A stretch of 64,000 bases of DNA from positions 124,001-188,000 of the forward strand of contig CAJTDE010000003.1 in assembly GCA_910574835.1 (NCBI GenBank). The letters run 5' to 3'. This stretch comes from Clostridia bacterium (GTDB lineage: Bacteria; Bacillota; Clostridia; Lachnospirales; Lachnospiraceae). The notes beneath the pieces are model-generated. The model did no database searches. It was not told the DNA's origin and saw only the letters and a list, made by a program, of their open reading frames with translations. Position 1 is the stretch's first letter, and every line of letters begins with the position of its first letter. This document shows positions 44,499-56,624 of this stretch, in pieces. A program made the translations under genes and the position numbers.

Positions 44499-45548
44499 TC
44501 AGCGCTCTACTTTCTTTCCGCATTCGGGACAGAACTTCATGCCCGGAGTCAGTTTGCTTCCACATTCGCAAACCATCTCACTGTTATTAAACCCGCATTC
44601 GGGACAGAATTTTGCATTCACGGGAATACGCGCCTTGCACGAAACACATTCCTTTGTGTCTTCCTTGTGCAGGGGATTGCCTACGGTCTGGCTCATGGAT
44701 GCGCCTACCCCCATAGCCGCCCCCAGGCCCATGCCGCCTGCTACAAATGCTCCCGCTATGCCGCTCTTGTTATTGGCCGCGCCTTCATAGACATCGAAGG
44801 AACGCTTTGTTGTATAGCGCCCGTCTCCCATAATCTCAAAGGCGGCCTTATCCTCAAGGATCTCATTGATTTTCTCAAAGTCCTCATCCGGAAAATTAAT
44901 GGATTCTATAAAGAAATTCACAACCTTGAAGCCGTATTTCTCAAATTCCGGCGTGATCTTTTCTTTTACCTTATCTGACAGGCCCTCCAGCCGGGCGGCA
45001 ATCTCCAGAGCCGATATTTTATTCGTTATAATGGCATCTGCTATGACAGACTTTGCCTTAATTGCCAGGATGCCTCGGTAGTATTCTTTGATCTTATCAA
45101 ACTTTACAAGCTCATCCTTCTGCATACCGCCAATCAGTTCTTTAAACAGTGTGGACACATCCGTAACGCGAAGTCCCATCTGGCCGAAGGCGCGAACTCT
45201 CAGTTTTACATAATACTTGGGGTCGATCAGCTGTATGGGATCGGTGGTTCCCCAGTTAATGTCCAGTTTTAAAATTGTGTTTATAAAATAAACTTCCGCG
45301 CTGAAGGGCGTTTCTCCTCCGAAGGGCAGATTTACAATGGAATTTAATATCGGCAGATTGGCTGTGGACAGCGTATATGTACCGGGATAAAATACATCCG
45401 CCACGGCTCCGCCCTTTACAAAAATGGCGGCCTGCCCCTCCTGCACAATCAGCTGCGTGCCCAATACCAGCTTTTCGCTTGGATGCTTGTATGTCAGCCA
45501 GTCACGGCTTTTTAATCCGTCAAATCTTACTACATTTATAATAGCCAA
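44499..45548 (-). CDS. SPFH-domain protein with C-terminal zinc ribbons (YdjI-like)
   Basis: A 349-residue protein. Residues about 30-235 are the SPFH-type core (ELVLGTQLIVQEGQ-like N-terminus, FFIESINFPDEDFEKINEIL near the end). A Gly/Ala-rich stretch (AGAFVAGGMGLGAAMGVG, about 268) and two zinc ribbons follow (CVSCKARIPVNAKFCPECG and CECGSKLTPGMKFCPECG). It resembles the B. subtilis YdjI group, linked to membrane stress. The start is TTG at 45548 with GAGGGG eight bases upstream. It is a paralogue of the gene at 56625-57902. Confidence 0.85.
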   Translation of the reverse strand: MAIINVVRFDGLKSRDWLTYKHPSEKLVLGTQLIVQEGQAAIFVKGGAVADVFYPGTYTLSTANLPILNSIVNLPFGGETPFSAEVYFINTILKLDINWGTTDPIQLIDPKYYVKLRVRAFGQMGLRVTDVSTLFKELIGGMQKDELVKFDKIKEYYRGILAIKAKSVIADAIITNKISALEIAARLEGLSDKVKEKITPEFEKYGFKVVNFFIESINFPDEDFEKINEILEDKAAFEIMGDGRYTTKRSFDVYEGAANNKSGIAGAFVAGGMGLGAAMGVGASMSQTVGNPLHKEDTKECVSCKARIPVNAKFCPECGFNNSEMVCECGSKLTPGMKFCPECGKKVER

Positions 45549-45627
45549 TGCCTTTTCCCCTCTTTCTTATACGGCTGTCTTTGTACTTCATATCTGTTTT
45601 GAAGATCTTTTCTTTACATCTTATTTT

Positions 45628-45656
45628 AGTTTACAACAAATATATATGTTTTGCAA
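45628..45656 (-). promoter_or_regulatory. Promoter of the SPFH-TM2 locus
   Basis: TTGCAA (45651-45656) and TAAACT (45628-45633) with a 17-base spacer on the minus strand, located between the V-ATPase terminator and the SPFH gene. Confidence 0.5.
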
Positions 45657-45677
45657 TCATTTCTAAAAGTTGACAAA

Positions 45678-45720
45678 AATAAAACAGGGCAAAGTCAACC
45701 AAAAGTCAACTTTACCCTGC
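45678..45720 (-). terminator. V-ATPase operon terminator
   Basis: CAGGGTAAAGTTGAC and GTTGACTTTGCCCTG pair around a short loop with one mismatch, followed by TTTTATTTTT on the minus strand, 11 bases after the subunit D stop. Confidence 0.85.
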
Positions 45721-45730
45721 ATAAATTCAT

Positions 45731-46408
45731 TTAGGCCTGCGCTCTCTGCTGTTGTTTCTCCTTGTAATGATGCTTCTCCTCCAACATCATATCCTTTACC
45801 TTCATCAGACGAATCTGCGTACTTCTCTCATTTTCATCCAATTTCATGGTAATATACTTGATGTTGCTCTGGGCCTGAGGAATGATTACGTGCTCCAGCG
45901 CGTTTACACGGCGGCGGGTTTTCTCAATCTCGCTGGCCATCAACTGGCAAGCCTTCTCACGTTCCGCCAGCAGCAGCATATCCGGCAGAATATCCGCCAG
46001 AGACTTTACCGCGTCATCCAGATCGCTGGATGTAAACGCAAAGCCGTAAGAATAAATATCATTCGTATCCGCAGTCCGGGTCTTGTACTCAAACACCGGA
46101 ATATCCACGCTCATTACGTTCTTGGTAGAGGTTTCCAGATATACCTCCTGCTTGGGCGCCATCAGCGCAACACGCAGAATTTCCTCCGACATTCCTGCCT
46201 TGGCAATGACAAAATTCTTGTTGGCAGATTTGATGCCTGCCTCCACTTTCTCACGAAGAGCCATGTTTTCACGGACCATCTCAAGGAACTGACGCATCAG
46301 CTCGTCTCGCTTATCCTTCAGAAGCTTGTGCCCCCGGGTAGCCGTAACCAGCTTTTTCTTCTGCTTGGTCAGCTCCATTCGGGTTGGAGTTACCTGGGTA
46401 GATGCCAA
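45731..46408 (-). CDS. ntpD: V-type ATP synthase subunit D
   Basis: A 225-residue central-stalk subunit forming the rotor axle with subunit F. It is a long antiparallel helical hairpin; the N-terminus TPTRMELTKQKKKLVTATRG and the C-terminal RRVNALEHVIIPQ segment are typical. The start is TTG at 46408 with GGAGGTGAT six bases upstream. Last gene of the operon, 13 bases after subunit B. Confidence 0.93.
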   Translation of the reverse strand: MASTQVTPTRMELTKQKKKLVTATRGHKLLKDKRDELMRQFLEMVRENMALREKVEAGIKSANKNFVIAKAGMSEEILRVALMAPKQEVYLETSTKNVMSVDIPVFEYKTRTADTNDIYSYGFAFTSSDLDDAVKSLADILPDMLLLAEREKACQLMASEIEKTRRRVNALEHVIIPQAQSNIKYITMKLDENERSTQIRLMKVKDMMLEEKHHYKEKQQQRAQA

Positions 46409-46421
46409 TCAAATCACCTCC

Positions 46422-47795
46422 CTAGAACTTTCCGTAGTATTCATCCAGATACTTATCGTCGATACGTTTCAGCTCGGACCTCGGCAGAATGGAAAGAAGC
46501 TTCCATCCAATGTTCAGAGTTTCCTCAATATCACGGTTTGCCAGATAGCCCTGAGATACATATTCCTTCTCAAATGCATCCGCAAACTTCGCATAAATCA
46601 GGTCAATATCGGAAAGAGCGGCCTCTCCCAAGATTACCATCAGCTCCTTCGCCTCCTTACCGCGGGAGTAAGCGGCAAACAGCTGGTTCATGGTATTGGA
46701 GTGGTCGGCACGTGTCTTTCCGTCGCCGATACCCTTATCCTTCAGACGGGACAGAGAGGGCAGTACGTCGATAGGAGGCGTTACACCCTTACTGTAAAGC
46801 TCACGGCTTAAGATCACCTGACCCTCAGTGATGTAACCGGTCAAGTCGGGAATCGGGTGGGTCTTATCGCCCTCGGGCATGGTTAAGATAGGAATCATGG
46901 TGATACTTCCGTCCTTGCCCTTCTGACGTCCGGCACGCTCATACAGCGTAGCCAGGTCGGTATACAGATATCCCGGATAACCGCGGCGGCCCGGAACTTC
47001 CTTACGGGCTGCGGATACCTCACGGAGAGCGTCCGCATAGTTGGTAATATCGGTCAGAATAACCAGTACGTGCATACCCTGTTCAAATGCAAGGTATTCC
47101 GCTGCCGTCAGAGCCATACGCGGTGTAGCAATACGCTCAACGGCCGGGTCATTTGCCAGGTTGACGAAGAGAACGGTACGGTCAATGGCGCCCGTCTCCT
47201 TAAAGCTGTTGATAAAGAAGTTGGACTCCTCGAAGGTAATACCCATAGCGGCAAATACTACGGCGAAAGACTCATCCTTGCCCCGAACCTTTGCCTGTCT
47301 TGCAATCTGCGCTCCAAGCTGTGCATGGGGCAGACCGGAAGCGGAGAAAATGGGCAGCTTCTGTCCACGTACCAGAGTATTCAGTCCGTCAATAGCGGAA
47401 ATACCGGTCTGGATAAACTCGTTGGGGTAGTCACGGGCTGCCGGATTCATGGGCAGGCCATTGATGTCACGGCGCTCGTCCGGCAAAATCTCGGGTCCCT
47501 TGTCAATGGGGCGTCCCATACCGTCAAACACGCGGCCAAGCATATCCGCAGACACGCCAAGCTCCAGGGTTCTTCCCAGGAAGCGCACCTTACTGTTGGA
47601 CAGATTGATACCGGTTGCACTCTCGTAAAGCTGTACCAGTGCGTTTGTTCCGTCAATCTCCAGAACCTTGCACCGACGGGTTTCCCCGTTCGCCAGCTCA
47701 ATTTCACCGATCTCATCATAGGTTACATTTTCAACACCCTGGACCAGCATCAACGGGCCGGCAACTTCTTGTATTGTTCTATATTCCTTTGGCAT
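46422..47795 (-). CDS. ntpB: V-type ATP synthase subunit B
   Basis: A 457-residue regulatory, non-catalytic nucleotide-binding subunit of the V1 hexamer. Characteristic segments: [15 protein letters not shown] (about 87), [18 protein letters not shown] (about 150), and [18 protein letters not shown] (about 308). The P-loop of subunit A is absent, as expected. It begins directly after the subunit A stop. Confidence 0.96.
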   Translation of the reverse strand: MPKEYRTIQEVAGPLMLVQGVENVTYDEIGEIELANGETRRCKVLEIDGTNALVQLYESATGINLSNSKVRFLGRTLELGVSADMLGRVFDGMGRPIDKGPEILPDERRDINGLPMNPAARDYPNEFIQTGISAIDGLNTLVRGQKLPIFSASGLPHAQLGAQIARQAKVRGKDESFAVVFAAMGITFEESNFFINSFKETGAIDRTVLFVNLANDPAVERIATPRMALTAAEYLAFEQGMHVLVILTDITNYADALREVSAARKEVPGRRGYPGYLYTDLATLYERAGRQKGKDGSITMIPILTMPEGDKTHPIPDLTGYITEGQVILSRELYSKGVTPPIDVLPSLSRLKDKGIGDGKTRADHSNTMNQLFAAYSRGKEAKELMVILGEAALSDIDLIYAKFADAFEKEYVSQGYLANRDIEETLNIGWKLLSILPRSELKRIDDKYLDEYYGKF

Positions 47796-49562
47796 TTAGA
47801 AGTCCTCCTTCCCGAGTAAATTGGCAATCTCTGCCGCAAGCTCCTTGGTGATTGCATCATATTCCTTCTGAATGTCGTCATTCAGGGTATATTTGAAACG
47901 TCCGATACGCTCGCGAACCTCCATCTTAATAAGTCCGTTCACATCAGCGCCCTTATTAAGCGCCTCAACGCCTTCCTCATAGAACTTGAGCACCAGCTTC
48001 ATCATTAAATACTGCTTCTCAAGTGAGGTGTAAGTATCTACCTCATGGAAGGAGTTCTGATGCAGGAAGTCCTCACGGATAGACCGGGCTGCTTCCATCT
48101 TCAGACGGTCCGGTGCGGAAAGTGCATCCATACCTACCATCTGCACGATTTCATTTAACTCCGCCTCTTCCTGGAGAAGTGACATCAGGCTCTGACGCAG
48201 CTCCATCCAGTCCTCGGCCACATTCTTGTTGAACCAGTCAGCCATATCATCCACATACAGGGAATAGCTGGTCAGCCAGTTGATAGCCGGGAAGTGACGC
48301 TTGTAGGCCAGAGCGGAATCCAATCCCCAGTATACCTTTACGATACGTAAGGTTGCCTGGGATACCGGCTCGGAAATATCTCCGCCAGGCGGTGAAACGG
48401 CTCCGATTACGGACAGCGCTCCAATGCGCTCATCCTTCCCAAGAGAAACCACACGTCCTGCACGCTCATAGAACTGTGCCAGACGAGAGCCTAAGTATGC
48501 CGGGTATCCCTCCTCACCGGGCATCTCCTCCAGACGTCCTGACATCTCACGGAGAGCCTCGGCCCAACGGGAGGTGGAGTCTGCCATCAATGCTACGGAG
48601 TAACCCATATCACGGAAATACTCCGCAATGGTGATACCTGTATAAATAGACGCCTCACGAGCCGCAACGGGCATGTCGGAGGTATTGGCAATCAGTACGG
48701 TACGCTCCATCAGAGAACGGCCGGTCTTCGGGTCCTTAAGTTCCGGGAACTCGTTCAAAACGTCCGTCATCTCATTTCCACGCTCACCGCAGCCGATGTA
48801 AACTACGATGTCTGCCTCCGCCCACTTTGCAAGCTGATGCTGGATAACCGTCTTACCGGAACCGAAGGGTCCGGGTACGGCTGCCACACCGCCCTTGGCT
48901 ATGGGGAAGAGTCCGTCTACAACACGCTGACCGGTAATCAGAGGCATCTCCGGCGGCAGCTTTTCCAGGTAAGGACGGCCCTTACGAACAGGCCAGCGCT
49001 GCATCATGGTCAGCTCTTTGTCGCCGTCTGCCGTAGCAACAACAGCTACTACCTCTTCTACCGTAAATTCGCCTGCTTTGATCTCTTTTACCGTGCCTGC
49101 AGTTCCCACAGGCATCATAATCTTCTGTACTACGGAAGCCGTCTCCTGTACGGTACCCAGTACATCGCCCGGCTCTACCTCGTCGCCCACCTTGGCAACG
49201 GGTACGAAATTCCATTTCAGATCGCGCTTCAGGGAGGGAACCTCCACACCGCGCTTCAAGTTATTGCCAGACAGCTTCATAATGTCATCCAGCGGACGCT
49301 GAATACCATCGTAAATACTGCTGATAAGTCCCGGTCCCAATTCTACGGACATGGGTACATTCATGGATTCAACGGGTTCGCCAGGTCCAAGTCCGGAGGT
49401 TTCCTCATATACCTGAACGGACGCCTCGTCCCCGTGCATCTCTATGATTTCGCCGATCAAACGCTGATTGCTGACACGAACCACGTCGAACATGTTCGCA
49501 TCGCGCATTCCGCTTGCAATGACCAGCGGTCCTGCTACTTTCTTTATTGTTCCTATACTCAT
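47796..49562 (-). CDS. ntpA: V-type ATP synthase catalytic subunit A
   Basis: A 588-residue catalytic subunit. Walker A is [15 protein letters not shown] (about 231), with [20 protein letters not shown] (about 257) and [20 protein letters not shown] (about 330) as further ATPase motifs. The non-homologous insertion typical of V-type A subunits lies at about 115-185 ([18 protein letters not shown]). Confidence 0.97.
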   Translation of the reverse strand: MSIGTIKKVAGPLVIASGMRDANMFDVVRVSNQRLIGEIIEMHGDEASVQVYEETSGLGPGEPVESMNVPMSVELGPGLISSIYDGIQRPLDDIMKLSGNNLKRGVEVPSLKRDLKWNFVPVAKVGDEVEPGDVLGTVQETASVVQKIMMPVGTAGTVKEIKAGEFTVEEVVAVVATADGDKELTMMQRWPVRKGRPYLEKLPPEMPLITGQRVVDGLFPIAKGGVAAVPGPFGSGKTVIQHQLAKWAEADIVVYIGCGERGNEMTDVLNEFPELKDPKTGRSLMERTVLIANTSDMPVAAREASIYTGITIAEYFRDMGYSVALMADSTSRWAEALREMSGRLEEMPGEEGYPAYLGSRLAQFYERAGRVVSLGKDERIGALSVIGAVSPPGGDISEPVSQATLRIVKVYWGLDSALAYKRHFPAINWLTSYSLYVDDMADWFNKNVAEDWMELRQSLMSLLQEEAELNEIVQMVGMDALSAPDRLKMEAARSIREDFLHQNSFHEVDTYTSLEKQYLMMKLVLKFYEEGVEALNKGADVNGLIKMEVRERIGRFKYTLNDDIQKEYDAITKELAAEIANLLGKEDF

Positions 49563-49586
49563 TTGGACGAATCACCCACTTTCTGT

Positions 49587-49907
49587 TTAATTATTACTGA
49601 ATAAAATATCCGATCCAACGGCCTGCTCCACGGATTTGCGGACGCTCTCGATTCCCTTGCCCGTATTGCCGGACACGCCGGGAATCAAAATCACAGCCGG
49701 AAGCACGTGCTCCCTGAGCTTTCCAATCTCGTGCTCAATCTGGGCTGCCAGACTTTCCGTAACGTAGATCACGGCATACTCGCCGCCGGCCAGTTGGTGC
49801 AGCTTTTTTGTGGCCTCCACGGGTTCTGTCACAGGAAATGTATCAAGTCCCAGTGTCGCAAAGCCGTATATGCTGTCATAATCTCCCAGAACTGCAATCC
49901 TATACAT
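49587..49907 (-). CDS. ntpG: V-type ATP synthase subunit F
   Basis: A 106-residue rotor subunit that binds subunit D. MYRIAVLGDYDSIYGFATLG and YAVIYVTESLA match the family. It overlaps the 3' end of subunit C by eight bases. Named ntpG by the E. hirae operon convention. Confidence 0.92.
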   Translation of the reverse strand: MYRIAVLGDYDSIYGFATLGLDTFPVTEPVEATKKLHQLAGGEYAVIYVTESLAAQIEHEIGKLREHVLPAVILIPGVSGNTGKGIESVRKSVEQAVGSDILFSNN

Positions 49908-50871
49908 ACATCTCCCTTACCCTTTCCCGGATGGAATCATCCGACAGGCCGTTGAGCTTCCCGGACAGGATAATTCTTACCGTTTTAATCTCATTTTCCC
50001 GGGCCAGGGCGTAGGCCACAATCGGTCCCACGGAAAATGAGTTGTATTTCTGCGGACGGATGGTGTAGATAATCCGGTTGTCGCACCAGCGCTCAAAGGC
50101 GGAAGGCGATACGGCCAATGCCTCCGCACCCTCTGCATAGTCCGTGCCTGCCAGATAGTCCCGAATGGCTTCCGGGCCGCCAAGGGCCGCATGAGCCAGG
50201 GCATCTACGCTGAGGCTGTCGCAGGGTGCAAGCGCTCTTTTCATAAACTCCAAAGATTTTGCGGTTTTCTGTGAACGAACTGCAATCTTGATATCGGCCA
50301 CGGCCACGGCGGATTCCGCATAATGGCGGATGACTTCATCCTTTGCCGCCCTGCCTGCCTGGTAAATGGCGTCAAGAGCCGCCCGGTCCACAATCACATC
50401 GCAGAGCTGACCGTCCCTTGTATGAAGCAGCGTCTCGAAGGCTTCTGCCGCGGCGCCTGCCATATACTCCGGAAGGCTTCCGAAATCCCGGCTTTTTACT
50501 GCTTCCAGAATCTCTTCCGCGGAAGGGTTCGTATCCTTGTAAAAGATGTTAGAGGTGTTCCCCTCCGTGCATACTTCCTTGATAGCCGCTTTCAGATTGT
50601 GAAACACATTGGGATAATCCAGGATGCCGAACACGGACATGTCAGGCACAAGCTCGCGAATATCCTCCCATGTTTTTTCCCTCTCCCGGGTCAGTATCTT
50701 CTCTGCGTCCATTGGAGTATCCGAATCTCCCCAGCCCTTTTCCTGCAGAAACTGAAGGCAGTTTTCGTAGGTTTTACGGGCAAGCAGCTGTTCAATGGTA
50801 GCTGCCGAAAAGAGGGATAACTCCTTGGAACGGATTCGCGCAACCGCATAGGTATATTGTAAATCAGACAT
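49900..50871 (-). CDS. ntpC: V-type ATP synthase subunit C
   Basis: A 323-residue connector between the rotor ring and the central stalk (family of archaeal AtpC, eukaryotic Vma6/d). It begins with the typical YTYAVARIRSKELSLFSAAT and is otherwise helical. AAGGAGG precedes the ATG. It overlaps subunit F. Confidence 0.92.
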   Translation of the reverse strand: MSDLQYTYAVARIRSKELSLFSAATIEQLLARKTYENCLQFLQEKGWGDSDTPMDAEKILTREREKTWEDIRELVPDMSVFGILDYPNVFHNLKAAIKEVCTEGNTSNIFYKDTNPSAEEILEAVKSRDFGSLPEYMAGAAAEAFETLLHTRDGQLCDVIVDRAALDAIYQAGRAAKDEVIRHYAESAVAVADIKIAVRSQKTAKSLEFMKRALAPCDSLSVDALAHAALGGPEAIRDYLAGTDYAEGAEALAVSPSAFERWCDNRIIYTIRPQKYNSFSVGPIVAYALARENEIKTVRIILSGKLNGLSDDSIRERVREMYV

Positions 50872-50892
50872 GTTGTAACCTCCTTATGCGTG

Positions 50893-51486
50893 TTATGCGA
50901 ACAGCTCCTGATGGATCTTATCCTGCAGGGCATCTCTCTGAGTATTGAACAGCGCCCTAAAGGTACAGTTCTCCTCGATGCCTCCGTATACCAGAATAAA
51001 TCCGTTTTCTATTCCTTTGCTTTCTTTCTGAAGGGTCAGACTGCCGCCTTTCTTTGCGGCAATTGCAGAAATTTCTTTCTCAAACCCGGCAGGAAGACGC
51101 TTTAAATCTGCCGCGGAAAAATAAATCTCTCCGCTTTCCGATAATGCAAACTTCTCAAGCATCTTTCGTATCATTGCGAAATATGCTTCCTCGTCCATTG
51201 TATTCAGAGATGCGTATGCTTTTTCCAGAACGGAGGCAATCACTTCCTGCTTTGCCTGCAAAATTAAGGTTCTGCGCTGCAGGTCTGCGGAGGATTTAAT
51301 ACGCTCCAGGTAATTAGCGGCGCTTGTCTCTGACTGTTCGGACTTCTGCTCTAAGAGCTTATCCGCTTCCGCCTTTGCTTCCGAGACAATTTTTTCCGCT
51401 TCTTCTCTGGCCGTATTCAAACGGCTCTCAGCTTCTGCCTTTGCCTCGTCCACAATTTGGCTTACCATTTTCTCTAATCCAGTCAT
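50893..51486 (-). CDS. ntpE: V-type ATP synthase subunit E
   Basis: A 197-residue peripheral stalk subunit. The N-terminal half is a charged coiled coil (AREEAEKIVSEAKAEADKLL), the C-terminal half a mixed fold ending NTQRDALQDKIHQELFA. The ATG at 51486 is preferred to the adjacent TTG, with AAGGAGAG seven bases upstream. Confidence 0.9.
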   Translation of the reverse strand: MTGLEKMVSQIVDEAKAEAESRLNTAREEAEKIVSEAKAEADKLLEQKSEQSETSAANYLERIKSSADLQRRTLILQAKQEVIASVLEKAYASLNTMDEEAYFAMIRKMLEKFALSESGEIYFSAADLKRLPAGFEKEISAIAAKKGGSLTLQKESKGIENGFILVYGGIEENCTFRALFNTQRDALQDKIHQELFA

Positions 51487-51525
51487 CAATCAGCTCTCCT
51501 TTTCTGGGATTTTTCCATCTGTTGC

Positions 51526-54023
<2,498 letters not shown>

Positions 54024-54073
54024 ATACATCCCTCCTCTCTGTTATTCTCCTAAATTTGCCTGCGCAAGCTCTT

Positions 54074-54382
54074 TTATATGAGTTCAGAAGTTACGGCTTT
54101 TACTGCTTTGGCTTCCTCCTGTGCCGCAAGAGCTTTCAATGCGTCGGCTTCCTTCTGTGCTTCCGCGGCGGCTTCCTCCAGGATCTTACCTCCTGAATCT
54201 TTTGCTGTCTGCATGCGCAGAGCTTCCTGCTCTTTTGCCTGGACAGCAGCCTTTTCCCGAATCTCACGGGCTTCTTCTTTTGCCTTGGCAACAAGCTCTT
54301 CGCTCTGCTCCTGGGCTTCCCTCAGAATCGCCTCTGCCTGGGCTTCCGCTTCTTTCACAGCATGAACTGCTTCCTGAACCAC
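54074..54382 (-). CDS. ntpF: V-type ATP synthase subunit G/H
   Basis: A 102-residue peripheral stalk coiled coil, rich in Ala, Glu, Lys and Gln (VKEAEAQAEAILREAQEQSE), pairing with subunit E. The start is GTG at 54382 with AGGTGGTG upstream. It is the first gene of the nine-gene operon, in the same order as E. hirae ntpFIKECGABD. Confidence 0.88.
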   Translation of the reverse strand: MVQEAVHAVKEAEAQAEAILREAQEQSEELVAKAKEEAREIREKAAVQAKEQEALRMQTAKDSGGKILEEAAAEAQKEADALKALAAQEEAKAVKAVTSELI

Positions 54383-54764
54383 TCAATCACCACCTGTTCT
54401 TTCTCAATTCATGTAAATTATTTCTTTACACATCCCTTAAATATTAGCATTTTCTCAATTGATAGTCAATGTGCAAATCCGTAATTTTGCCTGATATCCG
54501 CCCAATTTATGCGATAGTTTTTTATATTAAGCGTCAATTGGTTTACTATAATTTATTAATTGTAAGAATTTATATAATTTTCTATTATTTTACATCCTTT
54601 TTTGTTATCTGCCGCGGTATTGTCTACGTTTCTATAAATGCCCCTTGTATCCGTATCATACCTAAAAATTTCATATTTTCTTGTATTTCATCAAAAAAGT
54701 ATGCTATGATTAAAACCAGCCGGTTATCCGGCAATTTATGGGAAAGATGTGAGGAGTGAATACG
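54383..54764. promoter_or_regulatory. Divergent promoter region, V-ATPase / sodium symporter
   Basis: Minus strand: TTGACT (54464-54469) and TAATAT (54441-54446), spacer 17, for the V-ATPase operon. Plus strand: TTGTAT (54681-54686) and TATGAT (54705-54710), spacer 18, for the symporter, followed by a small GCCGG-TTAT-CCGGC hairpin (54719-54732). The rest is AT-rich with no gene. Confidence 0.7.
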
Positions 54765-56147
54765 ATGCTGCAAATAATTACGGACATCAATACTGCGGTC
54801 AATAACCTTGTGTGGGGAATCCCGGCTATGGTCTGCATTATTGGTGTGGGACTTTATCTTAGCTTACGCACCCGTTTTATCCAGTTCCGCAAGTTCGGCC
54901 ATACGTTCCGGGTAACTATCGGAAAGATTTTTGCCAAATCCGGCGCAGCCGAGGGCGCGGTTACACCCTTCCAGGCCGTATGTACGGCTCTTGCCGCTAC
55001 GGTAGGCACGGGGAATATTGCCGGTGTTGCCGGCGCTATTGCCATCGGAGGTCCGGGAGCGGTGTTCTGGATGTGGGTTTCTGCATTGCTTGGTATGTGT
55101 ACGAAGTTTTCCGAGGTTACTCTGGCCGTGCATTTCAGGGAGAAGAATCAGCACGGCGACTGGGTAGGCGGTCCGATGTACTATATTAAGAACGGCTTGG
55201 GGCCTAAGTGGAGATGGCTGGCCGTGGTGTTTTCCGTCCTTGGTATTCTGACGGTTTTCGGTACGGGAAATGCGACTCAGGTGAATACGATTACCACGGC
55301 GATTAATACGGCTCTTTTGAATTATAATGTTATTTCTTCCGATTCCGTTCATACGGTTAATCTGGTGATCGGAATTGTGATTATGGTTCTGGTTGCTATG
55401 ATTCTCTTAGGCGGCATCAAGCGGATCGGCCGGGTTACGGAACGTCTGGTTCCTTTTATGGCTGTGTTCTATATTATCCTGGCTATCGGCGTGATTGCGG
55501 TACATATTGAGAATGTTCCCGGTGTTTTTGCCGCTATTTTTCAGGGGGCCTTTGCTCCTTCTGCCGTTACGGGCGGTGTTGTGGGAACTATGTTTTTAAG
55601 TATGCAAAAGGGCGTTTCCCGGGGTATTTTTTCCAATGAGGCCGGTCTTGGTACGGGATCGATTGCTCATGCGGCGGCGGATACGGATGATCCGGTGAAG
55701 CAGGGGTATTTCGGTGTTTTTGAAGTGTTTATGGATACGATTATTATCTGTACCACTACGGCTTTGGTTATTCTGTGCAGCGGCGTGCCGGTGGGCTACG
55801 GGTCTGCGGCGGGCGCGGAGCTGACTATCAGCGGATTTACGGCTACTTACGGGAATTGGGTGTCTATCTTTACGGCGGTGGCTCTCTGCTGCTTTGCTTT
55901 TTCTACGATACTTGGATGGGGGCTTTATGGGACGCGGTGTATTGAGTTCCTGTTCGGGTCTAAGGCGAATAAGCCCTTTATGCTGGTGTATTCGGCAGTC
56001 GCGATTGTGGGGGCTACCGTGAATCTGGGGCTGCTGTGGAGTATTGCGGATACTTTTAACGGATTGATGTCGATTCCCAACCTGGTTGCTTTGTTCCTGC
56101 TTGGCGGGACTATTGCGAAGCTTGTGAAAGGGACGGATGGGAAGTAA
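54765..56147 (+). CDS. Sodium:alanine/glycine symporter (AGCS family)
   Basis: A 460-residue membrane transporter with about ten to eleven helices, importing alanine or glycine with sodium. Family segments: GNIAGVAGAIAIGGPGAVFW (about 85), KFSEVTLAVHFREK (about 118), and GVSRGIFSNEAGLGTGSIAH (about 283). The ATG at 54765 has GAGGAG eight bases upstream; a GTG three codons earlier is too close to it. It diverges from the V-ATPase, whose predicted sodium export could supply the gradient it uses. Confidence 0.93.
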   Translation: MLQIITDINTAVNNLVWGIPAMVCIIGVGLYLSLRTRFIQFRKFGHTFRVTIGKIFAKSGAAEGAVTPFQAVCTALAATVGTGNIAGVAGAIAIGGPGAVFWMWVSALLGMCTKFSEVTLAVHFREKNQHGDWVGGPMYYIKNGLGPKWRWLAVVFSVLGILTVFGTGNATQVNTITTAINTALLNYNVISSDSVHTVNLVIGIVIMVLVAMILLGGIKRIGRVTERLVPFMAVFYIILAIGVIAVHIENVPGVFAAIFQGAFAPSAVTGGVVGTMFLSMQKGVSRGIFSNEAGLGTGSIAHAAADTDDPVKQGYFGVFEVFMDTIIICTTTALVILCSGVPVGYGSAAGAELTISGFTATYGNWVSIFTAVALCCFAFSTILGWGLYGTRCIEFLFGSKANKPFMLVYSAVAIVGATVNLGLLWSIADTFNGLMSIPNLVALFLLGGTIAKLVKGTDGK

Positions 56148-56624
56148 GGCAAGGCTGCTTTCAGGATTGTGTTGTTTTGAAGATGGGTGGATATTTATAT
56201 TTGAAGAGTTTGGATAGTTGGATAGCCGCGGTGTTTTTTGGAATGCTGCGGCTTTTTATTTGTGTTTGTATATGCCTGGGGGCTGCGGGTCAGACGGACA
56301 TGGCCCGGGCTGCCCTCGCAGGCCTAAGTGTTCATCTTGTGCCGGCATGTTCATTTGACTGTGCCAGGATGTCGGTATTGTGAGTCGCTTCTTTGCTGAA
56401 ATATATTTAAATAAATTTAAAGAGCATCAAATTATTTCTGTTGTTTTTTCTTGTTTTTCCCATTTCTGCGTATTATAATATTACTGTTCATGTATTAAAA
56501 AATATGCTGTCGGCGAGGGAGTAAACGGCGGTATAGAAAGTTTCTTTTTTTAATATGCGCGTCAAAGCGACTTTACCTTTTGGCGCTATTGCGCAGCGAT
56601 TTTAAATAGTAGGAGGAAAAAGCC
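56148..56624 (+). promoter_or_regulatory. Intergenic region before the zinc-ribbon operon
   Basis: Contains a terminator for the symporter (AGCCGC 56224-56229 / GCGGCT 56248-56253, then TTTTTATTTG), a promoter TTGTTT (56451-56456) / TATAAT (56474-56479) with a 17-base spacer, and the 5'-UTR repeat module (56555-56616). A 68-codon frame at 56177-56383 has no ribosome site and is not called. Confidence 0.65.
56555..56616 (+). repeat. 5'-UTR repeat module, copy 4 (before the zinc-ribbon operon)
   Basis: Blocks GCGACTTTACC, the hairpin GCGC-TATT-GCGC, AGCGATTTTAAATAG and TAGGAGG appear in the same order as before valS (2417-2470), although the two genes are unrelated and 54 kb apart. It ends eight bases before the ATG. 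Confidence 0.6.

Noticed and set aside
56177-56383. 68-codon open frame between symporter and zinc-ribbon operon
   Set aside because: No Shine-Dalgarno sequence, the symporter terminator lies within it, and no conserved features are visible.
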